Assembly: GCA_029259835.1 (NCBI GenBank)
Contig: JAJDEL010000216.1
Coordinates: 1 to 8,980 of the forward strand
DNA: 8,980 nucleotides
DNA from: Planctomicrobium sp.
GTDB taxonomy: Bacteria; Planctomycetota; Planctomycetia; Planctomycetales; Planctomycetaceae
Reading direction: 5' to 3'
Positions within the stretch are counted from its first letter, which is position 1. Each line of letters opens with the position of its first letter. Made by a program: the position numbers and the translations under genes. Shown in pieces: positions 1 through 5,995 of the stretch. The notes below the pieces were generated by a model that was not told the origin of the DNA, ran no database searches, and saw only the letters and a list, made by a program, of their open reading frames with translations.

Positions 1-28
1 TGCACCGGCTACCTATACCAAAGAGAGA

Positions 29-412
29 TCAATTCTCCGTTTTTTTGACAGTCGCCTTGGCGGGCTTGAAGCCCTTTTTTGCTTTTTTGACAGCGTCTGC
101 CTTCAATTCCTGTAATCGCAATTTTTGCCCAGGAGTCAACAGCGCCTCCATTTCAGTATCGCGTTGAGCAAGAAGTCCCTTCATTTCCTTTCGGAGTGCC
201 GCCAACCGTTCCTGATACGATTCCTGAACGGAATACAGCTTCTTTCTCTGGTCATCGTCGACGCCAATTTTTCCGAAATAAGACGGCAGCGGCCCACGAC
301 GTTTCGCCTTTGCAGTGGTATCACTCTCTTGTGCGGAGATCCCGCCAGCAAGAGTCAAAGATGTGATCGCAATCATGAGACAAGTAACACGTACAATTTT
401 TTTTTGTAGCAT
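29..412 (-). CDS. Small exported helical protein, LTxxQ (Spy/CpxP)-like
   Basis: 127 residues. Residues 1-27 look like a Sec signal peptide: KK near the start, a hydrophobic stretch at 10-24, and a likely cut after ISA before QES. The mature part is charged and probably alpha-helical from about 50 to 112. It contains VDDDQRKKLY and LTPGQKLRLQEL (92-103), the latter resembling the LTxxQ motif of Spy/CpxP-type periplasmic proteins; the tail is rich in lysine. Such proteins usually act as envelope chaperones or stress sensors, but the similarity here is only to a short motif, so the role is inference. The ATG at 410-412 has a good ribosome binding site, AGGGAG on the minus strand (421-426), with an 8-base spacer. 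The gene stands alone, divergent from the gene at 652. Being a real exported protein is fairly sure; the family assignment is weak. Confidence 0.75.
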   Translation of the reverse strand: MLQKKIVRVTCLMIAITSLTLAGGISAQESDTTAKAKRRGPLPSYFGKIGVDDDQRKKLYSVQESYQERLAALRKEMKGLLAQRDTEMEALLTPGQKLRLQELKADAVKKAKKGFKPAKATVKKTEN

Positions 413-427
413 TTTTTATACTCCCTA

Positions 428-438
428 AAAGAATGAAC
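428..438 (-). repeat. Leader motif GTTCATTCTTT, copy before gene 29-412
   Basis: Read on the minus strand this is GTTCATTCTTT, ending 15 bases before the ATG of the gene at 29-412 and just before its ribosome binding site. The identical 11-mer lies at 624-634 on the plus strand. Confidence 0.5.
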
Positions 439-623
439 CAGACTTCAGCCGCCCCTCTGGTACGGCCCTTTATCATTTCAAATCAAACTAGCTGCATGTT
501 GCGCAACTTGCAAGATTCAATTTCTTTTTTACTGAATGCGGGGTGACAAGTTGCAGTGGTAATAGTTTTAAGGTTGCAATGAGTTGTCCCTTGAAATAGC
601 ATCCTGCCTAGGATGGCGGGGCA

Positions 624-634
624 GTTCATTCTTT
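624..634 (+). repeat. Leader motif GTTCATTCTTT, copy before gene 652-1713
   Basis: Plus-strand GTTCATTCTTT, ending 17 bases before the ATG at 652. It is the same 11-mer in the same orientation relative to its gene as the copy at 428-438, so the two form an inverted pair across the divergent spacer. A shared regulatory or leader element is an inference. Confidence 0.5.
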
Positions 635-651
635 AAAAAAATGATAGGGCC

Positions 652-1713
652 ATGGGTCGCTATAAAATCATAATTTCGTTCCTGTCAATCATCAGTATCT
701 CAGTGGTGATTCTTTACGCAGCCGATGTTACCACTCACATTTCTGCAATCGAGTCGTCTTGGGGTAGCCAAGGTTCTTCTGCGGCAACATCTCGCATCAC
801 GTTTTACGAGTCATTTTTTGATTGCCGGGAACAGAAGTTGTCGGTCGAGGATGTCGTTGAAATTGTTGAGGGGTTGAAACTTTCACGCGATGAAAAAGTG
901 ATCGAAGAGTTGATTCAGAAGCTCAATCCGAAATTTTTCAAAAAACAGCAGGCCCATGATCAGCAGAAACAGAAGTGGGGCCTGTGGGAAAAACGGACAC
1001 TGATCAATGATGGATTTCGGGAACGCTCGACGGGTGAAGATGACGAGCATGTGGTTGCTCGTGGGCTGCATTTGATGCACGACCAACTCAACAACGAAAT
1101 TTCCTGTTACGAGGAGGGACGTTGTGAGTTTCATTACCACCAACTTCCCTGGTTTTTAGCTGTGCCCCCAGAAAACGCGTTGCAGAATGTGGCGTCGGTA
1201 GAAGAGGGAGAAACCACGAAGACTTTACATTGGAAGGCTGGGGGCTGGTTGGTTGTTGATGCAGAACACCAACTTCCGATTGACGAGGAGATTGTTGATT
1301 CTGATGGAGCGGTTTTGAAGAGGAGTTTTTATCGCGAGCGTTCGGTTTATCCTGGCGATGTGATGTTGCCAGCGATTCGCATAGAAATCAGTTTCCGGGA
1401 CAAACTGGCAAATCATGTGATGGTGACTGTCGTCGAAGATGCCAGTTTTAATGTCGACATTTCAGAATCTGAATTCGTACTCCCGGCGACCGAAAAATCA
1501 ATCATGTCGGACCTCCGTAATAATCAGCGACGCGCACGACGCAGCAAGCATGAGATCACTGATTCAGCAGAGTACTTTCTCGCAGGTGGTTTAGCCTCGA
1601 ATACCGTTCTTGTTCCTGCTGGCCCGCAAGCTCTTAACTGGAAAGCGTTTTTTCTCATTTTGAATGGTTTTGTCCTGATTGTGCTGGGAGTCATTCTATG
1701 GCGTCGAGCATAA
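652..1713 (+). CDS. Membrane-tethered exported protein of unknown function
   Basis: 353 residues. An N-terminal hydrophobic segment (5-23, ending YAAD) is a signal peptide or anchor. A second hydrophobic segment near the C-terminus (331-349) is followed by RRA, so the bulk (25-328) should lie outside the cytoplasm, held by the C-terminal helix. The middle region is acidic and rich in beta-type patterns (HWKAGGWLVVDAEHQLP, MLPAIRIEISFRD, SFNVDISESEFVLP). That layout, with a late VxISESEFxLP stretch, reminds me of LolA-like or DUF1571-type envelope proteins, but I cannot place it in a family. Residues 285-300 form a very basic patch (RRARRSKH). The ribosome binding site is poor: TAGGG ends 2 bases before the ATG. 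The gene is followed after 30 bases by the cysteine-rich gene, so the two are probably co-transcribed. Confidence 0.8.
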   Translation: MGRYKIIISFLSIISISVVILYAADVTTHISAIESSWGSQGSSAATSRITFYESFFDCREQKLSVEDVVEIVEGLKLSRDEKVIEELIQKLNPKFFKKQQAHDQQKQKWGLWEKRTLINDGFRERSTGEDDEHVVARGLHLMHDQLNNEISCYEEGRCEFHYHQLPWFLAVPPENALQNVASVEEGETTKTLHWKAGGWLVVDAEHQLPIDEEIVDSDGAVLKRSFYRERSVYPGDVMLPAIRIEISFRDKLANHVMVTVVEDASFNVDISESEFVLPATEKSIMSDLRNNQRRARRSKHEITDSAEYFLAGGLASNTVLVPAGPQALNWKAFFLILNGFVLIVLGVILWRRA

Positions 1714-1743
1714 CAATTATTTGTCAACTGAAAGGAAGATGTT

Positions 1744-2190
1744 GTGATCTACAGACTCTTTAGTTTTGTTCTTCTTTGTGCTGGTTGTCTTTCATTTGTG
1801 AATGGAATCGCGATTCCAGTCATGGCAGACCCGTCGTGTAATGGTGACGATTTTTATCAAGGCCTGGAGTGCGACCCGGCACATGCAATCCATCGGCATT
1901 TGGCGCAGTCTCTGAATGTTGACTGCTTTGGAAATGCAAGCTCCTGCACGGCAGGTGCCGGCTCTCAATGCGGAACACTTGAGGGATACCAGGTTGCAGG
2001 CAAGGGGTTGTGTGTCTCCAAAATTGGCACTGAAGCATCTGACACTTGTACTGAAGATGCCTTTTCAACTTTTGTCGCAGTCAATTACTACACAACTGGC
2101 TGTGGCGTTAAGAATGGGAGCTGCACCTGCCTATTCTACCCTTCAACGATCCATCCGACTCAATACTCTGAGCTGTGTGATTGCCAGTAG
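1744..2190 (+). CDS. Exported cysteine-rich protein, unknown function
   Basis: 148 residues starting at GTG, with AGGAAG (1733-1738) five bases upstream; no in-frame ATG fits better. Residues 1-28 form a signal peptide with a likely cut after VMA before DPSC. The mature protein of about 120 residues has 12 cysteines, an even number that suggests six disulfide bonds in an oxidising compartment. Cysteine pairs cluster at the end (GC, SCTC, LCDC). It has no metal-ligand pattern or enzyme motif that I recognise and few charged residues. Two cysteines in the signal region (LLCAGC) look a little like a lipobox, but the -3 residue is wrong and a normal signal peptidase site follows. It probably forms a transcription unit with 652-1713, so the pair may act together at the cell envelope; this is inference. 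Confidence 0.75.
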   Translation: MIYRLFSFVLLCAGCLSFVNGIAIPVMADPSCNGDDFYQGLECDPAHAIHRHLAQSLNVDCFGNASSCTAGAGSQCGTLEGYQVAGKGLCVSKIGTEASDTCTEDAFSTFVAVNYYTTGCGVKNGSCTCLFYPSTIHPTQYSELCDCQ

Positions 2191-2230
2191 AGTCGACTCA
2201 TCAATGTCTGTGTCTGGCTTTCGTTGAATA

Positions 2231-3034
2231 TTACGCCTTAACGCAAATTAACTCCTCAGCCGCAGCTTCGATTTCGATATGTGAGATCGAAGCAAGCTGA
2301 TCGACAAAGCCGACGAGAAGCGCCAGATCGCAGATTTGATTGATCTTTCTAGGGACACCCTGAGAGAGTTCCCAGATAGACTGTGCTGACCTTGAATCGA
2401 AGAGATGGCTCGCCCCCGCTGCTTCGAGACGATGCTCAAGGTAGCTTTCAACTTCGACAGCAGTGAGTGGTCGCAATGCCATCCGTACAGAAATTCGTTG
2501 GTCGAGCGATTTCAGCCTCTTAACCTTCGAGAGCAAATCGGTCCGGCCAGAAAGAATGATCGAGAAGTTCCCAACGCCATTCTCGCGGAGGTTCGAAAGG
2601 AGCCTCAGGCAATTGAGATGCTCCATATCAAGAAGATGGGCATCGTCAATCACGAAGACAGGTTGCTTCTCCTGACGGCTCAACTCTTGCAACTTCTCTT
2701 CAAGTGCGAGCAACACAGACTCTCCACCGCTATCGATGCGAACTCCCAGGCGATTCGCCAGATACGCCAACGTTTCATTCGCAGAGAGAGTTGGGATCAC
2801 CAGTCTGATAAATGGCCCAATTCTTTCGTCCTGACATTCGCGTTCCAGTACGTGGGTCAGAAACGTCTTTCCCAGACCGTGATCGCCTGCAACTAAACCG
2901 ATCCCTTTTTGTTGCTCGATGAGATAGCGCAGTTTGAGCAAACTCGCTTGATGTGATGGGCTCGGGGAATAGAATTCCGGCGCAACTCCATCGTCAAACG
3001 GACGACGATTGAGCTTCCAGTACGCCTCATACAT
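2231..3034 (-). CDS. GspA/ExeA-like AAA+ ATPase
   Basis: 267 residues from the ATG at 3034. A GTG at 3046 would add four residues, but MYEAYWKLNRRPF is the usual opening of this family and GAGAAG sits just before the ATG. Motifs in order: Walker A GDHGLGKT (50-57), Walker B VFVIDDAHLL (126-135), a sensor-1-like segment IILSGRTDL (159-167), a probable arginine finger in LDQRI (R180), and sensor 2 GVPRKIN (226-232). The family (ExeA/GspA, related to TniB) includes the ATPase that helps ExeB place the type II secretion secretin across peptidoglycan. Aeromonas ExeA is much longer, with a membrane segment and a peptidoglycan-binding domain; this protein is the cytoplasmic ATPase core only, so its exact job is unknown. 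The upstream membrane-protein gene in the same direction supports a GspA/GspB-like pair. ATPase identity is firm; a secretion role is probable. Confidence 0.88.
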   Translation of the reverse strand: MYEAYWKLNRRPFDDGVAPEFYSPSPSHQASLLKLRYLIEQQKGIGLVAGDHGLGKTFLTHVLERECQDERIGPFIRLVIPTLSANETLAYLANRLGVRIDSGGESVLLALEEKLQELSRQEKQPVFVIDDAHLLDMEHLNCLRLLSNLRENGVGNFSIILSGRTDLLSKVKRLKSLDQRISVRMALRPLTAVEVESYLEHRLEAAGASHLFDSRSAQSIWELSQGVPRKINQICDLALLVGFVDQLASISHIEIEAAAEELICVKA

Positions 3035-3084
3035 ATCACTTCTCACGTCAGAATTTTGTTAAAGTCGAAGTTCCGGCGATCCCA

Positions 3085-3150
3085 CTACACTTCCAACATG
3101 CCTGTTGTTTCGAGAAGGTCACCGCGTGTAAATTCTTCACCTGGAAAAGA
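3085..3150 (-). other. Probable frameshifted 3' end of the gene at 3137-3613
   Basis: On the minus strand the upstream gene reads R-I-F-S-R-stop across a run of four T (plus-strand A at 3145-3148). Dropping one T continues the protein as RIF then PGEEFTRGDLLETTGMLEV, ending at TAG (3085-3087), about 50 bases before the ATPase start. The added sequence has protein-like composition and directly extends the conserved-looking AVWLSGTIEAVEDAP segment. The full product would be about 175 residues. This may be a sequencing error, a real mutation, or less likely programmed +1 frameshifting. Confidence 0.55.
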
Positions 3151-3613
3151 TACGCGGGGCATCTTCGACTGCTTCGATTGTCCCACTCAACCAAACGGCA
3201 GGATGGTCCGCTTGATCGGGTTCACTCGGTTCAAATGCAATCTGAACGACTTGAGTAGAACTCTCTTTATGGTCGACTTGAAGTTCAGAGAAATCTGCGC
3301 GGACGATTTCATCTTGATCTACAATCAATTCTTTGCGGTCAGAACGATTTTCCAGTTCAACCGGTTCTTCAAAAGCGACATGTTGAATTGGAGGAATTGA
3401 TTCAGTGAGTAATTTTTCTTCGATGAGAGGTGGCAAATCACTGCGCTTGCGAATGACAGCTGTCGAGCTTCGAGACGTCTTTGAGACTTGATTGCTGTCT
3501 ACGGTTTGATGTCTCGTGTCTCGAAGCGCAGAAGCGCCCACCACGAGAAAAATCGCTGCCAACCAGAACCAGATTTGTTGTCGTTTCCACGGTATCACCG
3601 CAAGCACCCCCAC
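3137..3613 (-). CDS. Single-pass membrane protein, GspB-like position, likely frameshifted
   Basis: 158 residues as read. The start is uncertain: GTG codons at 3613, 3607 and 3598 are all in frame, and an ATG at 3621 is not. A short basic N-terminus (PWKRQQ) precedes one transmembrane helix (about 14-30), then an acidic, proline-containing linker (40-135) with no cysteine, then AVWLSGTIEAVEDAP (139-153). This layout of short cytoplasmic tail, one helix, long flexible extracytoplasmic linker and small terminal domain is that of GspB/ExeB and GspC proteins, and LSGTI recalls the start of their small beta domains. The gene lies just upstream of the GspA/ExeA-like ATPase. It stops abruptly at TGA (3137-3139) in the middle of what looks like that final domain, while the next frame stays open to 3085 with a sensible continuation. 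I infer a broken or frameshifted gene. The GspB role rests on topology and neighbourhood, not on clear sequence identity. Confidence 0.7.
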   Translation of the reverse strand: MGVLAVIPWKRQQIWFWLAAIFLVVGASALRDTRHQTVDSNQVSKTSRSSTAVIRKRSDLPPLIEEKLLTESIPPIQHVAFEEPVELENRSDRKELIVDQDEIVRADFSELQVDHKESSTQVVQIAFEPSEPDQADHPAVWLSGTIEAVEDAPRIFSR

Positions 3614-3793
3614 CCGCGCATAGATTTTTACAGAACTGTGTACTCTCTTAAATCGGCTGAGCCGGGCCGAAACTTAACAATATTGCCGGTTGTAGAGATT
3701 TTGCGACCGGCTGCTGGCTTGAAGAATGAGGCAGCAGATCGCGATACTGCGAGGTTCATCAATCAACTGTCATCTGTTGGAGAATTGACTCAC
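3614..3793. promoter_or_regulatory. Divergent spacer, promoters presumed
   Basis: 180 bases between the divergent starts of the membrane-protein gene and the isomerase/DUF1080 gene. It contains two short inverted repeats, GCCGGT with ACCGGC (around 3682-3708) and CTGCTG with CAGCAG (around 3711-3737). I see no convincing promoter boxes, operator or riboswitch. Confidence 0.35.
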
Positions 3794-5266
3794 ATGCTTT
3801 CACTGAAACGGTTTTGTTCTCGCTGGTCTGCTCTGTCAGCCACGAGTTTAGCGATTTTGGTCTGTTTATTTTCTCTGCCAGCCGAGTCTCGCGCGGACGA
3901 TGCCGATCCGTATGGCGGGTTCAAAATCGGACTCCAGAGCTATTCTCTGCGAGGCTTTGATGCTGCTGATGCGATGAAGCACTCGAAGAAACTCGGCCTC
4001 AAATACTGGGAGGCGTATCCTAAACACATTCCGATGTCGACGGTTCCTGCCCATGTCAAAGAACAGAAGGCAAAGCTCAAGAAGGCTGGAATCACTCTGG
4101 CTTCCTACGGAGTGGTCGGGTTCAACGACAACGAGACAAAAGCTCGTGAGGCTTTCGATTTCGCTAAAGCGATGGGGTTCAATTCGATAAGTGCCAACCC
4201 CAAGAAGGACAAAGCAACTTTCGATTTGCTCGACAAGCTCGTCGACGAATATCAAATTGCGATTGCGATACACAATCATGGACCAGGCGCGGATTACGAT
4301 AAAGTTGACGACGTTTTAGAATGGGTCGAAGGCCGTCACCCGCTCATCGGTGCCTGCGTTGATACTGGTCACTATCTCAGAAGCAATGAAGATCCAGTCG
4401 AAGTGATTCAAAAACTTGGCAAGCGCGTCTTCGGTGTCCATTTCAAAGATGTGCGAACGATTCATTCTGATGAAGAAAAAGCCAAGCTCATAGCTGAGCT
4501 TCCAAAAAACCGCGCGAATCAACTTGAGCGTGAAGGGAAAATTTTCACGATTCTTGGCGAAGGAGAATTGAACGTTGTCGGCACTCTGAGAGCGTTGCGG
4601 AATGTCGGATACACGAATGCGATTTCACTGGAGTATGAAGAAAATCCAGAGAACCCACTCTCGGACATCGAGCTTTGCTTGCAAACAGTTCGTGACGCGG
4701 TTGCTTATCTTGATAGCGATGAAAAAGGATTCGTTCAAATTTTCAACGGCAAATCTTTCGATGGCTGGAAAATTAACGAAGTCCCGGAAACCTGGAAAAT
4801 TGAAGACGGCGTGATCACCTGCAATGGTCTTCGTAGCCACTTGTTTTATGCCGGTGACCTTGCCCCGTTCAAGAACTTTGAGCTGAAAGTCGACGTCAAC
4901 GCAGAGAACAACAGCAACGGTGGAATTTACTTCCATACAAAATTTCAGAAAACAGGCTGGCCGGACGCCGGTTTCGAAACTCAGGTGAACAACACTTACA
5001 GCAAAGACCCCCGCAAAACAGGGAGCTTGTATGCTGTCAAAGATGTCACGCAGCAATTGATTCCAGACAACACCTGGTGGACGCAACACGTCATCGTCAA
5101 GGGAAACCGCGTGATCATCAAAATTGACGGCAAAGTCGCCGTAGATTACACGGTACCTGCGGATGCAGAACGTCAATTTAGCAAAGGAACGTTTGCCCTC
5201 CAGGCACACGATCCGCACAGTACTGTTCACTTCAAGAACATCCGAGTGAAACGGCTTGCCGATTAA
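3794..5266 (+). CDS. Exported sugar isomerase-like TIM barrel fused to DUF1080
   Basis: 490 residues from the ATG at 3794, chosen because a signal peptide follows (hydrophobic 12-30, likely cut near ESRA-DD) and GGAGA lies 10 bases upstream; the reading frame is open further up but there runs antisense to the neighbouring gene. Residues 42-307 form a xylose-isomerase-like TIM barrel (AP endonuclase 2 superfamily): IGLQSYSLRG, YWEAYP, HNHGPG (160-165), CVDTGH (188-193), VHFKDV (215-220), and SLEYEENP (278-285). H160/H162, D190, H216 and E280 sit where metal ligands usually lie. Residues 311-490 are DUF1080, a jelly-roll domain (FNGKSFDGW, NSNGGIYF, GFETQVNN, HFKNIRVKRL). From memory, members of both families act on 3-keto-glycosides as hydrolases, lyases or hydratases after an oxidoreductase step, so the fusion may join two consecutive steps in the periplasm. 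No partner dehydrogenase lies in this window. Domain assignment is firm; the reaction is inferred. Confidence 0.9.
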   Translation: MLSLKRFCSRWSALSATSLAILVCLFSLPAESRADDADPYGGFKIGLQSYSLRGFDAADAMKHSKKLGLKYWEAYPKHIPMSTVPAHVKEQKAKLKKAGITLASYGVVGFNDNETKAREAFDFAKAMGFNSISANPKKDKATFDLLDKLVDEYQIAIAIHNHGPGADYDKVDDVLEWVEGRHPLIGACVDTGHYLRSNEDPVEVIQKLGKRVFGVHFKDVRTIHSDEEKAKLIAELPKNRANQLEREGKIFTILGEGELNVVGTLRALRNVGYTNAISLEYEENPENPLSDIELCLQTVRDAVAYLDSDEKGFVQIFNGKSFDGWKINEVPETWKIEDGVITCNGLRSHLFYAGDLAPFKNFELKVDVNAENNSNGGIYFHTKFQKTGWPDAGFETQVNNTYSKDPRKTGSLYAVKDVTQQLIPDNTWWTQHVIVKGNRVIIKIDGKVAVDYTVPADAERQFSKGTFALQAHDPHSTVHFKNIRVKRLAD

Positions 5267-5318
5267 TTGAGGAAGAAGTCTTCCAGAAATGCCTGTGAAG
5301 ACGGTAGCTAGAAAATAG

Positions 5319-5357
5319 TCGCGGCTTTCTTAGATTGAGGAAGCCGCGATTTCTTTA
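5319..5357 (+). terminator. Intrinsic terminator after the isomerase/DUF1080 gene
   Basis: A 12-base-pair stem, TCGCGGCTTTCT (5319-5330) with AGGAAGCCGCGA (5338-5349), has one G-U pair and a 7-base loop. It is followed by TTTCTTT on the plus strand. It lies 52 bases after the stop at 5266. The right half of the stem and the loop coincide with the last codons (AASSI and stop) of the convergent metW gene. On the minus strand the stem is followed by CTATTTTC, so it may terminate both directions, less strongly for metW. Confidence 0.85.
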
Positions 5358-5995
5358 TGTTGGGCGGGAGTTCGTGCCCGTTCAAGAACGTACAGCGCGC
5401 TATGTGCTCGTAGGTTGGCGAAGGTGGCTTTCTTCACGGCACGGTAGCCGATGATGGGGAGTTCGCGGATGATGTGAAAATTCCCTTGGCTGGCAAGTTC
5501 ACGGAAATCGACGAGCGAAAGAAAGTGAACGTTCGGCGATTCGTACCATTCGTAAGGCAAGTTGTCCGTGACTGGGGCGCGGCCTTGCAGCGCGACTTGC
5601 AGGCGGATTCGCCAGTGAGCGAAGTTCGGAACAACAACGATTGCTCGACGGGCAACTCGAAAAATTTCGTTTAGCAAATCGAGTGGGCGGTCAATTTGTT
5701 GCAGAGTCTGGCTCAGGATGGCAAAGTCAAAACTTTGCGAGGGTAGCTCGGTGAGACCGGCATTCAAATCTTCCTGGAGCATCGAGACTCCTTTTTCGAT
5801 TCCCTTTACAAACAGGTCTTCATCCAACTCCACACCAAGGACATCGCAATCGTGATCGTCGCGCAGTCGTGCGATTAAAGTGGCATCTCCACAACCGAGG
5901 TCGATAACGCGACTTCCACGCGTGATTTTATCGATGATAATATCGTTCGTAACCGCTGTACGTGGGTCAGGCAAGTGCATTCTTTTCGCACACAT
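5330..5995 (-). CDS. metW: MetW-like methyltransferase-fold protein
   Basis: 221 residues, close to the usual length of about 200. The SAM-binding motif I is VIDLGCGDA (30-38), with an acidic residue at the end of the second strand (GVELDED, 54-60). The segment VVPNFAHWRIRLQ (121-133), then GRAPVTDNLPYEWYESPNVHF (138-158), is the characteristic MetW block. MetW is a SAM-dependent methyltransferase-fold protein found beside metX and needed with MetX for homoserine acylation in some bacteria; no methyl acceptor is known to me. The ATG (5993-5995) shares its A with the metX stop (TGATG), so translation is probably coupled. An in-frame ATG at codon 6 is an alternative start. Identity is firm; its biochemical role is not settled. 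Confidence 0.92.
   Translation of the reverse strand: MCAKRMHLPDPRTAVTNDIIIDKITRGSRVIDLGCGDATLIARLRDDHDCDVLGVELDEDLFVKGIEKGVSMLQEDLNAGLTELPSQSFDFAILSQTLQQIDRPLDLLNEIFRVARRAIVVVPNFAHWRIRLQVALQGRAPVTDNLPYEWYESPNVHFLSLVDFRELASQGNFHIIRELPIIGYRAVKKATFANLRAHSALYVLERARTPAQHKEIAASSI

Larger units (their letters stand above)
413..651. promoter_or_regulatory. Divergent intergenic region with two hairpins
   Basis: This 239-base spacer must carry the promoters of the genes at 29-412 and 652-1713. I do not see a clear -35/-10 pair. A hairpin at 600-615 has arms CATCCT and AGGATG around a 4-base loop, and lies in the probable 5' leader of the plus-strand gene. A larger nested structure is possible: GCAACTTG (503-510) pairs with CAAGTTGC (547-554), with ATTCA and TGAAT pairing inside it. 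No known riboswitch is recognised. A short reading frame, ATG at 641 to TAA at 673, overlaps the start of the plus-strand gene in another frame, but it has no ribosome binding site. Confidence 0.5.

Noticed and set aside
496..510. Palindrome GTTGCGCAAC in the divergent spacer
   Set aside because: A 10-base palindrome alone is weak, and it has no position clearly tied to a promoter.
641..673. Ten-codon frame overlapping the start of 652-1713
   Set aside because: It has no ribosome binding site and is short enough to be chance.
1777..1791. Lipobox-like LLCAGC in the cysteine-rich protein
   Set aside because: The -3 residue is cysteine rather than leucine, and a good signal peptidase I site (VMA before DPSC) follows.
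2190..2199. Palindrome GAGTCGACTC between convergent genes
   Set aside because: It has no loop and no T run, so it is not a terminator; short palindromes like this occur by chance.
3056..3400. Plus-strand open frame of 114 codons
   Set aside because: It is antisense to the GspB-like gene and its tail and shows no motif or ribosome binding site.
3488..3793. Upstream extension of the isomerase/DUF1080 reading frame
   Set aside because: It runs antisense to the membrane-protein gene, has biased, non-protein-like composition, and would bury a clear signal peptide starting at 3794.
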